From an uncultured Peptoniphilaceae bacterium (GTDB lineage Bacteria; Bacillota; Clostridia; Tissierellales; Peptoniphilaceae): a stretch of 64,000 bases of DNA. The notes under the pieces are model-generated. The model had not been told where the DNA came from. It saw nothing but the letters and a program-made list of their open reading frames with translations, and did no database searches. Within the stretch, counting starts at the first letter, position 1. Each line of letters opens with the position of its first letter. The translations under genes were made by a program, and so were the position numbers. This document shows positions 16,898 to 25,167 of the stretch, piece by piece. The DNA is taken from contig CALTTP010000001.1 of assembly GCA_943912255.1 (NCBI GenBank), positions 186,001 to 250,000 of the forward strand. Direction: 5' to 3'.

Positions 16898-18805
16898 ATG
16901 ATTTTATTAGGTGCAAATGGAGTTACTAAGTCCTATGTAACCAAGGAAGTGTTAAAGGGGATAACTTTTAATATACAAGATGGGGACAAAGTAGGTTTAG
17001 TAGGAAATAACGGTTGTGGAAAAACCACGTTATTAAAGATAATAATGGGGGAAATTTCTAAGGACCAAGGTGAAATTTACCAAAAAAAAGATCTAAGAAT
17101 TGGATATTTAGAACAGATGACTTCTTTGGATTTAGAATGTTCAATTTATGAAGAATGTCTTAAAGTTTTTAAAGATACAATAAAATTGGAAGAGGAAATC
17201 CGTGATTTAGAAGTAAGAATGAGTAAGATAAAAGATTCCAAAGATTTGGAGAACACCTTAGAAAGATACCAGAAATTACAGGATAAATTCAATCGACAAG
17301 ACGGATATGAATATAATTCTAGAATTAAGGGGATTTTAAAAGGCTTTGGCTTTGAAGAAGAGGAACTTAATAAGAGCATTAATAAATTATCCGGTGGTCA
17401 AAAATCTAGAGTTCAAATTGCCAAACTGCTTTTATCTAAACCAGATTTACTTTTTCTGGATGAGCCTACAAACCACCTGGATTTAAAGGCAATAGATTTT
17501 TTACAAAATTTTCTTCGGGATTTTCCAGGAGCCATTCTAGTAGTATCCCATGATAGATATTTTTTGGATAAAATTTGTAATAGGATATTCTTAATGGAGG
17601 ATGGAAAGATCTTAGATTATAAGGGGAACTATACTGAATTTTCCATTAAGAGAAAAAGAGACTTTGAAATTCAAATGGCCACCTATGAAAACCAACAAAA
17701 GGAGATTAAGAGGCAAGAGGAGATAATTGAAAGATTTGCAAACTACGGTTCTCAAAGGTATATTAAACAGTCCCAATCTAGAAGAAAACTGTTGGACAAG
17801 ATGAAGGTTGTGGAGATGCCTAAGGATTTTTCGGGAGCTTTTTCTCTTAAGCTAAGCCCTGGAATAAGTAGTGGAAGAGATGTTTTAAAGGTGGAAGAGC
17901 TTTCAAAATCCTTTAAGGACAAAAAGCTTTTTGAAAATGTGGACTTTGATGTTTTTAAAGGGGAAAAAGTTGGAGTCATAGGCCCTAATGGTGTGGGAAA
18001 AACCACTTTATTTAAAATGATTATGGGTTTGGAGTCCATAAGCAGTGGAAATATCCTTCTGGGAAGTCAAGTTAAGACTGGATATTTTGACCAAGAACAA
18101 AAGAATCTCAATAGCCAGAATACGGTGATAGATGAAATTTGGGAAGAGTATCATAAATTAACCCACTATGAGATTAGGTCTTATTTAGCTAGGTTTTTAT
18201 TTGTAGGGGATGATATTTTCAGGATAATAGAAAATTTAAGTGGGGGAGAAAGGTCAAGATTGGAGCTTTTAAAGCTAATGCTATCCTCTAGCAATTTTTT
18301 ATTGATGGATGAGCCTACAAACCATTTGGATATAGACTCTAAAGAGATTTTGGAGTCAGCCATGTTGGATTATGAGGGAACGGCCTTGATTATTTCCCAT
18401 GATAGATATTTTCTCAACAGGGTTGTAGATAAGATCATCGTCTTAAATAGGGATGGAACGACTACCTATTTGGGAAATTATGATTATTATCTGGAAAAAC
18501 TTGAAGAAGAAAATATCCCAGAGGAAGAAAAATCTCCAACTAAGACTCAGATTATAAAAGATAAGAAAAAACAAAGGGAGATTGAAAATAAACTTAGAAA
18601 ATCTAAAAAGCGATTGAAAGAATTAGAAAATAAAATCGCTAAGATGGAAAAGGAAATATCAGAACTCAATTCCCTTTTATTAAAAGAAGAAGTATATAAT
18701 GATTATTTAAAATCTCAGGAAATTTTAGATACAATAAAGGCTAAAGAAGAAATAAAAGACGAATTATTTTTAGAATGGTCGGAAATAGTAGAATATTTAG
18801 ATTAA
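16898..18805 (+). CDS. ABC-F family ATPase (YdiF/Uup-like, ribosome-associated)
   Basis: 635 residues without membrane segments. Two ABC domains: Walker A GNNGCGKTT and signature LSGGQKSRVQIA in the first, GPNGVGKTT and LSGGERSRLELL in the second. Both have Walker B with catalytic Glu and NHLD (FLDEPTNHLD, LMDEPTNHLD). The linker (about 240-300) is the charged helical arm that reaches into the ribosome. A C-terminal Lys/Glu-rich coiled coil (about 540-635) resembles the Uup/YdiF tail that binds nucleic acid. ABC-F proteins resolve stalled or stressed ribosomes, and some give antibiotic resistance; which applies here cannot be read. The 5' region holds an AACTCCTT/AAGGAGTT inverted repeat (16844-16880). 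Confidence 0.9.
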   Translation: MILLGANGVTKSYVTKEVLKGITFNIQDGDKVGLVGNNGCGKTTLLKIIMGEISKDQGEIYQKKDLRIGYLEQMTSLDLECSIYEECLKVFKDTIKLEEEIRDLEVRMSKIKDSKDLENTLERYQKLQDKFNRQDGYEYNSRIKGILKGFGFEEEELNKSINKLSGGQKSRVQIAKLLLSKPDLLFLDEPTNHLDLKAIDFLQNFLRDFPGAILVVSHDRYFLDKICNRIFLMEDGKILDYKGNYTEFSIKRKRDFEIQMATYENQQKEIKRQEEIIERFANYGSQRYIKQSQSRRKLLDKMKVVEMPKDFSGAFSLKLSPGISSGRDVLKVEELSKSFKDKKLFENVDFDVFKGEKVGVIGPNGVGKTTLFKMIMGLESISSGNILLGSQVKTGYFDQEQKNLNSQNTVIDEIWEEYHKLTHYEIRSYLARFLFVGDDIFRIIENLSGGERSRLELLKLMLSSSNFLLMDEPTNHLDIDSKEILESAMLDYEGTALIISHDRYFLNRVVDKIIVLNRDGTTTYLGNYDYYLEKLEEENIPEEEKSPTKTQIIKDKKKQREIENKLRKSKKRLKELENKIAKMEKEISELNSLLLKEEVYNDYLKSQEILDTIKAKEEIKDELFLEWSEIVEYLD

Positions 18806-18841
18806 AAGCTCTTATCCTAAAAATGGACAAGAGCTTTATTT
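18805..18841. terminator. Terminator between the ABC-F gene and ppa
   Basis: 9-bp stem AAAGCTCTT/AAGAGCTTT with a 15-base loop, directly after the ABC-F stop, followed by ATTTATT. The convergent ppa gene ends at 18865. Confidence 0.7.
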
Positions 18842-18864
18842 ATTCTAAATCTAGTAAAAAGGGG

Positions 18865-19374
18865 TTATTTATTTTTCTTTTTATCTTCATAGGCTTTTCT
18901 TGCCTTTTCCAAAGCTTCTATAGCTGCATCTACATTGTACCAACCACCAATTTTTACTTCTTTATTTTCCAATCTCTTATATTCTTTGAAGAAATGCTCA
19001 AACTCCCTTTCAGTATGGCTACTTAGGTGGCCTAGGGAATAAACTTCGTCATATCTTGGGTCATTAACAGGAACGGCAATAAGTTTTTCATCCATACCCT
19101 TGTCATCGGCCATTTTAAACATTCCTACAATTCTGGATTCAATCATACATCCAGGAAATGTTGGGTTTTTCATAAGTACTAAAATATCGATAGGATCTCC
19201 GTCTTCTGCTAGGGTATTAGGTACAAAACCGTAATCAGCTGGGTAAAACATTGGTGAGAATAGACATCTGTCTAATATAAAACAGCCTCTCTCTTCATCG
19301 TATTCGTATTTGTTACTACTTCCTTTTGGGATTTCAATAACAGCTTCTACAACATTTTTTTCTAAATTTTTCAT
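18865..19374 (-). CDS. ppa: inorganic pyrophosphatase (family I, soluble)
   Basis: 169 residues. Hydrolyses pyrophosphate to two phosphates in the cytoplasm and drives biosynthetic reactions forward. The signature DGDPIDILV carries the metal-binding Asp residues, and the IPKGSSNKYEYDEE and YPADYGFVPNT stretches line the active site. It differs from the family II enzyme (PpaC) common in many Firmicutes. It is monocistronic and divergent from the DUF1893 gene, and its terminator region is shared with the ABC-F gene. Confidence 0.95.
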   Translation of the reverse strand: MKNLEKNVVEAVIEIPKGSSNKYEYDEERGCFILDRCLFSPMFYPADYGFVPNTLAEDGDPIDILVLMKNPTFPGCMIESRIVGMFKMADDKGMDEKLIAVPVNDPRYDEVYSLGHLSSHTEREFEHFFKEYKRLENKEVKIGGWYNVDAAIEALEKARKAYEDKKKNK

Positions 19375-19459
19375 TCTTTCCTCCTATGAATTCTTCTATT
19401 CATACAAATCATTATATTATAGATTTCTATTTTATGCTATCATAGATGATGAGGGAAAT

Positions 19460-19882
19460 ATGAATACATTAGAAATTGGAAAAAATTATTTAATAAAAAA
19501 CAATATGAATCTTGTTGTCATACAGGAAGATAATATAGTTTTTGAATCAGATAAAATGGGAATAATTCCCATGTTTGATTTTTATAACTCAGAAATACAA
19601 GCAGAGGTGTATATTATAGACAAATTTATTGGTTCTGGGGCTGCAAGGTTATTACTTGAGTCTAAGGCAAAGATAAAGGGTGTTTTCACCTTTGTCATTT
19701 CTACAAATGCCCTTGAATTATTACAATCCCATGGGGTAAATGTAGAATATGAAGGAGTTGTTACAAAGATTTTAAATAAGAAGAAGGATGATCTATGTCC
19801 TATAGAAAAAATATCCTTAGCTAATAGGGATTTTTATGACTTTTACAGTAATTTAGAAAAGTTTATTGACGGTATGAAATAA
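19460..19882 (+). CDS. DUF1893 family protein
   Basis: 140 residues from ATG 19460, preceded by GAGGG. Matches DUF1893, a deaminase-fold family, through IVFESDKMGIIPMFDFY, the VYIIDKFIGSGAARLLLES stretch, VISTNALELLQSHG and LCPIEK near residue 115. The expected catalytic positions of cytidine-deaminase-like folds are only partly visible, and no activity is known to me. About 20 extra residues follow the usual end (NRDFYDFYSNLEKFI). The RelA/SpoT-like gene starts 13 bases downstream, so they probably share a transcript. Confidence 0.82.
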   Translation: MNTLEIGKNYLIKNNMNLVVIQEDNIVFESDKMGIIPMFDFYNSEIQAEVYIIDKFIGSGAARLLLESKAKIKGVFTFVISTNALELLQSHGVNVEYEGVVTKILNKKKDDLCPIEKISLANRDFYDFYSNLEKFIDGMK

Positions 19883-19895
19883 AAGAGGGTGTGTT

Positions 19896-21254
19896 ATGAA
19901 ACTGGATATGTTTAGATTCATAGATTCTGCTGTTGAATATGTAAACTTAAAAAAAGACTTTATTGATCAAGTGGCAGAGGAATGTGATAGATTTTTTACA
20001 GATATACTATGTGATAACGATTTTTTCTTAAATTTAAATTATAGGGTTAAGTCGGATAATAGTATTAAAGAAAAATTGCTTAGAATTTCAGATTTCAACA
20101 ATATGAGCCATCCTCGGGATGTTTTTAATATTCTAAGTGATATTTTAGGACTTCGTATAGAGTGTAGATTTAATTCTGAAGAGGAGCTTATTTTTCTTAA
20201 ACTAAAGGAAATATTTAGTGAAAATGTAGATGATGAATTTTTTAGGTCTCCCCTAAATGAATACATCCACTTGAACCTTTCAGAACCTCAACCTCAATAT
20301 CAAAAGAATGGATTTGAAATATATAAAATTGATGGAAAGTATGTAGATGGAGAAGAAGAGCTTTTCTTTGAGCTTCAAATCAAGTCCATGGTAAATGTAT
20401 TTTGGGGTGAAATAGACCATAGAATCCTCTACAAGAACTTTAACTATATGATAACTGAGGATTTTATAAGAAATTTGATGTACTCCATTAAAAGTAACCT
20501 AGAAATGGTAGATAGTCAGCTAAATACCATATATCAAAGACTTAAGAATCTGGAAGAGTTCAATGAAGAAAATACTTTAAGCCAATTGAAGTCCTTCTTG
20601 TCTAAAGCTCTTCACGACACCTATGTCTTAAAAATGCAAAAGGAAACAGGAGTTTTAATAGATTTAAGAAGTATGTCAAATATTATTATTGACTTTATGC
20701 TCTATGACAATAATGAAGAAAATGTGGTGACCATCAACAGTAAAATTATTGATATACTCCATCGAATAAATCAGCTTAATAGGAAAAAGATGGTTTTTGG
20801 CGAGAATTTGGAATTTGAATCTGTAGATTATAGAAATAGATTAAATGAAAAACTTGGATTGGCTTTGAGAAAACAAGTTAATGTGGATTTTCGTTGGAAT
20901 ATGCTTTTGATGATCGTCTTTGATATTAACGGAAAGAGAAGTCCTGAAGTTTACAATGATTTTATTAATTATCTAGTTCACTGTGTAAGTGGTGTGGTAG
21001 ATGAGGTCTTTGATGATGTTAATTTGAGTAAGAGAAAAAAACAAGAGTTAAAATATATGATCTTAAAGGAAATTATAGATTTTTATTGTGAAAACTTGGA
21101 CATTAATTTCTTCACTAAAGAGGGAGAAAGAAAATTGGAAATTGTTCTAGAGGAATATTTAGAAATCCTACCTTTAGAAATAGATTTGGAAAACTTTGAG
21201 CCTAAAGGACTGGGAGGACTTCTTGAAATATCTCAAATGCGAGGGGTAATGTAG
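19896..21254 (+). CDS. RelA/SpoT-domain protein with long C-terminal extension
   Basis: 452 residues. The N-terminal 185 look like a (p)ppGpp synthetase domain. YRVKSDNSIKEKL (residues 49-61) fits the ATP-binding RxKxxxS motif. SDILGLRIECRF holds the metal-binding Asp (D82). FELQIKSMVNVFWGEIDHR (E159) fits the ELQIRT...HxxxYK block. The G-loop is unusual: QKNGFEIYKI stands where KPNGYRSxHL is expected, with Phe in place of the conserved Tyr. The C-terminal 265 residues are mostly helical and charged, and I do not recognise them. No HD hydrolase or TGS domain is present. It abuts the AcpS-NnrD gene (stop at 21254, start at 21255). Alarmone synthesis is likely but not certain, given the altered G-loop. 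Confidence 0.72.
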   Translation: MKLDMFRFIDSAVEYVNLKKDFIDQVAEECDRFFTDILCDNDFFLNLNYRVKSDNSIKEKLLRISDFNNMSHPRDVFNILSDILGLRIECRFNSEEELIFLKLKEIFSENVDDEFFRSPLNEYIHLNLSEPQPQYQKNGFEIYKIDGKYVDGEEELFFELQIKSMVNVFWGEIDHRILYKNFNYMITEDFIRNLMYSIKSNLEMVDSQLNTIYQRLKNLEEFNEENTLSQLKSFLSKALHDTYVLKMQKETGVLIDLRSMSNIIIDFMLYDNNEENVVTINSKIIDILHRINQLNRKKMVFGENLEFESVDYRNRLNEKLGLALRKQVNVDFRWNMLLMIVFDINGKRSPEVYNDFINYLVHCVSGVVDEVFDDVNLSKRKKQELKYMILKEIIDFYCENLDINFFTKEGERKLEIVLEEYLEILPLEIDLENFEPKGLGGLLEISQMRGVM

Positions 21255-22475
21255 GTGAGTTTTGGAATAGATATATCGAAAATCGACAGATTTGAGAAGT
21301 ACTTAGATGATAAGAAATTTTTAAATAGAATCTTAACAGAAGAAGAATTAAAAATATATTCTACTAAGGGGGAAAGGGGAAAGTTGGAATTTCTTTCTGG
21401 TAGATTTTCTTCTAAGGAAGCCCTTTCTAAAGCATTAGGTACGGGAATTGGACAAATATCCTTTAAGGACATTGAGATATTAAATTTGGATTCTGGAAAA
21501 CCTATAATTTCTTTAAAGGGAAGGGCTTTAAAGAAATGGAATGAAAAGTTTTTAAAAGATCCTTTGGTTTCAATTTCTCATGATGGAAACTACGTTGTAA
21601 CTTTAGTTATTGGAAAAAAGAAAGATTTAGGTGTATCTAAAACTATGGATTTAAATCCTCCTTTTCCCCTTATGGAAAGAAAAAGGGAAGGTCATAAGGG
21701 AACTTTTGGAAGAGTTGGAATCCTTGGTGGTTCTAAGGGGATGCTAGGTTCTATTTACCTTAGTTCAATGGCTGCATTAAAAACTGGATCTGGTTTAGTG
21801 TATTCAGGAGTTCCTAGGGAAATCTTTGACTTAATGCAGATAAAGTCTACAGAAAATATAGTTAGGGAAATGGACTGGAATAAAGAAAGTTGTTTTACTG
21901 AATTTTCCAAGGACTTAGATGCTCTAGGGTTAGGTCCTGGAATGGGAAAGAGTTTAAGTTTAAAGAATTTAAAAGGCATTTTTCAGTCTTATAACGGTCC
22001 AATTATATTAGATGCAGATGGGATAAATCTACTATCCCAGGATATGGATCTATTAAAATATGCTAAAAATGTGGTTCTCACTCCTCATCCTGGAGAATTT
22101 TCCAGACTCTTGGGCAAGCCTATTGACATAATTGAAAAGAACCGTTGGGAATTATCCAAGGAATTTGCTAAAAAATATTCTATTATTTTAATCTTAAAGG
22201 GGCATAATACTATAGTTACTGATGGTTTGAGAATATATGAAAATAAAACTGGTACCAGTGGTTTGGGAACAGCTGGTTCTGGAGATGTGCTTACAGGGAT
22301 TTTGACAAGTCTTATGGGCCAAGGTTATAGCCTATACGAAGGATGCTGTCTAGGGGTTTATATTCACGGATTATGTGGAAATTTTCTTGAAGAAAGTATA
22401 GGATCTGATGGTATAATAGCAAGTGATATATTTAATGAGATACCATATGTCATTAAAGCATTAAGGGAGAGGTAA
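21255..22475 (+). CDS. acpS-nnrD: fusion of holo-ACP synthase (AcpS) and ADP-dependent NAD(P)H-hydrate dehydratase (NnrD)
   Basis: 406 residues in one uninterrupted frame. Residues 1-118 are a full AcpS: FGIDISKIDRFE with D6, FSSKEALSKALGTGIGQI with E55, and LVSISHDGNYVV. AcpS moves phosphopantetheine from CoA to acyl carrier protein. Residues about 130-406 are a full NnrD (CARKD): FGRVGILGGSKGMLGS, ALGLGPGMG, VLTPHPGEF, ILKGHNTIV, and GTAGSGDVLTGIL with catalytic Asp344. NnrD uses ADP to repair damaged NAD(P)H hydrates. The usual partner epimerase NnrE (YjeF N-domain) is absent here. The start is GTG 21255, abutting the upstream stop, with GAGGGG before it. alr begins 3 bases later. Confidence 0.9.
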   Translation: MSFGIDISKIDRFEKYLDDKKFLNRILTEEELKIYSTKGERGKLEFLSGRFSSKEALSKALGTGIGQISFKDIEILNLDSGKPIISLKGRALKKWNEKFLKDPLVSISHDGNYVVTLVIGKKKDLGVSKTMDLNPPFPLMERKREGHKGTFGRVGILGGSKGMLGSIYLSSMAALKTGSGLVYSGVPREIFDLMQIKSTENIVREMDWNKESCFTEFSKDLDALGLGPGMGKSLSLKNLKGIFQSYNGPIILDADGINLLSQDMDLLKYAKNVVLTPHPGEFSRLLGKPIDIIEKNRWELSKEFAKKYSIILILKGHNTIVTDGLRIYENKTGTSGLGTAGSGDVLTGILTSLMGQGYSLYEGCCLGVYIHGLCGNFLEESIGSDGIIASDIFNEIPYVIKALRER

Positions 22476-22477
22476 AG

Positions 22478-23665
22478 ATGGATAAATATCAGAATTATTT
22501 AAAGATAGATCTAGACAGATTGGTGCATAATTTCAAGGAACTTCAAAGAATAGCTAAACCTTCAAAAATTGCCGGGGTAGTAAAGGCAAATTCCTATGGG
22601 TTAGGTTCTATAACCATTTCTAGGGAAATTGAAAAGGAGGGGGCAGACTATCTTTGTGTAGCCAATATGGCAGAGGCTATGGAACTTAGAAAGACGGGAA
22701 TATATCTTCCAATCTTAGTTCTTGGGTATATTAAAGATGATGTGTTTAGAGATGTGATTCAAAATAAAATCGAAATAACTGCCTATGACTACAATCAGTG
22801 TTACAAGCTTAACGAAGTTGCCAAATCCTTAAATGCTGTAGCGGATATTCATATTAAAATTGATACAGGTATGGGCCGATTGGGTTTTTTAATAGACAGT
22901 GAGAATCTAGAGAGTTCTATTAGGGAAATAAAAAAGATAAATTCCCTTTCCAATGTGAGAATAAAGGGGATCTATTCACATCTTTCCGATGCTGATGGGA
23001 AAGATTTTTCCTATACCCATGAACAATACGCTAAGTTTATGGAATTTATAATGTTTTTAGACAAGGAAGGAATTACAATACCTTTAAAGCATATAGCTAA
23101 TGATGCAGGAGCTATTTTACATGGCTATTATCTAGATATGATTAGATGCGGAATTGGACTATACGGATATTATGGTTCTGATGTTGTTAGGGAATGTGGA
23201 ACTGTGGACTTAAAACCCGTAGTATCCTTTTTTACTTCCGTTGCTTCTGTTAAAACCTTTCAGCCAGGAGAGTGTATAGGTTACAACAGAACTTATACGA
23301 CAGAAAGAGTCACTAAAGTAGCGGCGGTTACTTTAGGATATGCCGATGGCTACCCAACTGCTTTAAATAATAAGGGATATATGATAGTCAATGGACAAAA
23401 AGCCAAGGTTATCGGGAAGGTTTGTATGGATCAGACCATGTTGGATGTAACGGATATTGAAGATGTGAAAATTGGCGATGAGGTGCTGGTCTTTGGAGAA
23501 AGTGATGACTCAAATATTCCTCTTGAAGAGATTTCCTTTATGGCTGATACCATAGTATATGATATTTTATGTAGAATATCTCTTAGGATTCCTAGGGTAT
23601 ATTATCGAAAGGGGGAAGTGATAAAAATCGTGGATTATTTGGAGAAGATGAAAATTGACTTATAG
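22478..23665 (+). CDS. alr: alanine racemase
   Basis: 395 residues. PLP-dependent interconversion of L- and D-alanine for peptidoglycan. PLP lysine K36 lies in GVVKANSYGLG. The second catalytic residue is the Tyr in IGYNRTYTTERVTK, and VTLGYADGYPTALNN is family-typical. Begins 3 bases after the AcpS-NnrD stop. The order acpS-nnr-alr-mazF resembles the common Firmicutes arrangement (acpS, alr, ndoAI, ndoA in B. subtilis), except for the fusion upstream and the missing antitoxin downstream. Confidence 0.96.
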   Translation: MDKYQNYLKIDLDRLVHNFKELQRIAKPSKIAGVVKANSYGLGSITISREIEKEGADYLCVANMAEAMELRKTGIYLPILVLGYIKDDVFRDVIQNKIEITAYDYNQCYKLNEVAKSLNAVADIHIKIDTGMGRLGFLIDSENLESSIREIKKINSLSNVRIKGIYSHLSDADGKDFSYTHEQYAKFMEFIMFLDKEGITIPLKHIANDAGAILHGYYLDMIRCGIGLYGYYGSDVVRECGTVDLKPVVSFFTSVASVKTFQPGECIGYNRTYTTERVTKVAAVTLGYADGYPTALNNKGYMIVNGQKAKVIGKVCMDQTMLDVTDIEDVKIGDEVLVFGESDDSNIPLEEISFMADTIVYDILCRISLRIPRVYYRKGEVIKIVDYLEKMKIDL

Positions 23666-23684
23666 AATAATTTTTGTATATAAT
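23655..23684 (+). promoter_or_regulatory. Promoter of the mazF-like toxin gene, overlapping the end of alr
   Basis: TTGACT (23655-23660, inside the last codons of alr) and a perfect TATAAT (23679-23684) spaced by 18 bases. It should start transcription about 30 bases before the toxin ATG. Confidence 0.7.
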
Positions 23685-23721
23685 TAAAAGAGTATTAGAC
23701 AAGGAAGTTTGAGGTTAATAA

Positions 23722-24066
23722 ATGAAAATTAAAAGAGGCGACATATTTTTTGCTGACCTCAGTCCTGTAGTCGGTTCGGAGCAAGGCGGTGTTAGGCCGG
23801 TAGTGGTAGTGCAAAATGATATAGGTAATAAGTACAGCCCTACCATTATAATTGCTGCCATAACTTCACAATTACATAAAGCAAAATTACCGACACATAT
23901 AGGAATATCAGCAGATAGATATGGATTACCAAAAAACTCAGTGGTATTATTGGAACAGGTAAGGACCATTGATAAAAAAAGATTGAGAGAGAAAATAGGT
24001 GCTTTTGACAATCATTTTATGAACAAATTAGATGAAGCCCTAAAAATTTCAGTTGGATTAAAATAA
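23722..24066 (+). CDS. mazF: MazF/PemK family endoribonuclease toxin (NdoA/EndoA-like)
   Basis: 114 residues, the typical length. MKIKRGDIFFADLSPVVGSE, GGVRPVVVVQND and AAITSQ are signature stretches. R25 and T48, the catalytic pair known from B. subtilis EndoA, are both present, so the nuclease should be active. EndoA cuts mRNA at UACAU-like sites. In most Firmicutes a ribbon-helix-helix antitoxin gene sits between alr and this gene. Here only 56 bases separate them and hold no reading frame. GAGG precedes the ATG. A strong terminator follows. Confidence 0.95.
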   Translation: MKIKRGDIFFADLSPVVGSEQGGVRPVVVVQNDIGNKYSPTIIIAAITSQLHKAKLPTHIGISADRYGLPKNSVVLLEQVRTIDKKRLREKIGAFDNHFMNKLDEALKISVGLK

Positions 24067-24117
24067 AAGGCATTTGTTTCCACAAGTTTATAACTTGGGG
24101 ATAGCAAATGCTTTTTT
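24066..24117 (+). terminator. Terminator after mazF
   Basis: A long hairpin: outer stem GCATTTG/CAAATGC with additional inner pairing (CAAGT/ACTTG), followed by TTTTTT at 24112-24117. Confidence 0.88.
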
Positions 24118-24268
24118 ATTTTGGATTATTATAAAGACAAAATAATAGTGATGGAGATTTTGTACAAGGATAAAATCGTAAAAATTGGTAAAACTAAGGA
24201 GATTTATTTTATAGCATTAGCATTACTGAAGGATTTGTTAAAATTATATGAAAACTTTCCTATATCCA

Positions 24269-24277
24269 TGATATAAT
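24269..24277 (+). promoter_or_regulatory. Extended -10 element before the YitT-family gene
   Basis: TGATATAAT: a TG dinucleotide one base before a perfect TATAAT (24272-24277). No good -35 hexamer is placed correctly. The predicted start of transcription falls at about 24284, exactly at the first ATG of the gene. Confidence 0.6.
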
Positions 24278-24283
24278 TGGAAC

Positions 24284-25159
24284 ATGAAAAAGAAATCCTT
24301 AATGTATAAGAAAATCAGAAAATTTTTAATTGTAACCTTTGGATCGGCTTTGGTATCAATAGGGGTCTATTTCTTTATAATGGATTACGATATACCAATG
24401 GGAGGTGTAAGTGGATTTGCAATTGCTTTACAAAACTTAAATCCAAAGCTACAGGTAGGTTATGTAATGACTGTGTTAAATATAATCCTATTTATCTTAT
24501 CCTATATCTTTTTAGGAAAGGAATATGTAGGTTATACGGTCTATTCTGCTTTATTAGTTTCAAATTTAATTACAGTATTGGAAAATTTTGTTCCTCTAAA
24601 TCAACCCTTAACGGATAATATTCTCTTGAGTATCATTATGGGGATTGTAATTTCCGGGGCGGGTATAGCCATAGTTTTGTCCCAGAACGCAACTACGGGG
24701 GGAACGGAGATTTTAGCAAGTATTATCAACAAATTAACACATATGGAAATTAGCAAGGCTTTACTTATTTGTGATGGACTGGTGGTATTATTTGGGTCCA
24801 TTGTTATTGGAATTGAAGCTGGACTTTATGCTTTTTTGGCTATTGGTATAAATTCCATGGTAATAAATTACTTTATTTCAGGCTTTAGCACACGTATTAG
24901 TATGTTTATTATTTCAACAAAATCAGAGGAAATAAATAAATATATAATCGAAAATGTTACTAGAGGAACTACCATATACTTTGCTAAAGGAGGTTTTTCT
25001 AAAACTAATAAAGAAATTATCAATACTGTAGTTACTAGAAAGCAATATTTTAATATTAAAAACCACGTGGCAAAAATAGATCCACAAGCTTTTGTCACCA
25101 TGAGTTATGTAAATGAGGTTGTTGGAGAAGGGTTTACTTATGAAACCCCAATTAATTAG
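24284..25159 (+). CDS. YitT family membrane protein (DUF2179 C-terminal domain)
   Basis: 291 residues. Five membrane segments (about 15-200) include YDIPMGGVSGFAIAL and SQNATTGGTEILASI, both typical of the YitT family. A cytoplasmic C-terminal DUF2179 domain (about 215-285, STKSEEINKYIIENVTRGTT) follows. Function unknown. The ATG at 24284 has no clear ribosome binding site and lies at the predicted transcription start. Translation may therefore begin on a leaderless mRNA, or at the Met six residues further (24302). It is followed after 8 bases by the serine dehydratase genes, so the three genes likely form an operon. Confidence 0.88.
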   Translation: MKKKSLMYKKIRKFLIVTFGSALVSIGVYFFIMDYDIPMGGVSGFAIALQNLNPKLQVGYVMTVLNIILFILSYIFLGKEYVGYTVYSALLVSNLITVLENFVPLNQPLTDNILLSIIMGIVISGAGIAIVLSQNATTGGTEILASIINKLTHMEISKALLICDGLVVLFGSIVIGIEAGLYAFLAIGINSMVINYFISGFSTRISMFIISTKSEEINKYIIENVTRGTTIYFAKGGFSKTNKEIINTVVTRKQYFNIKNHVAKIDPQAFVTMSYVNEVVGEGFTYETPIN

Positions 25160-25167
25160 GAGGTAGA

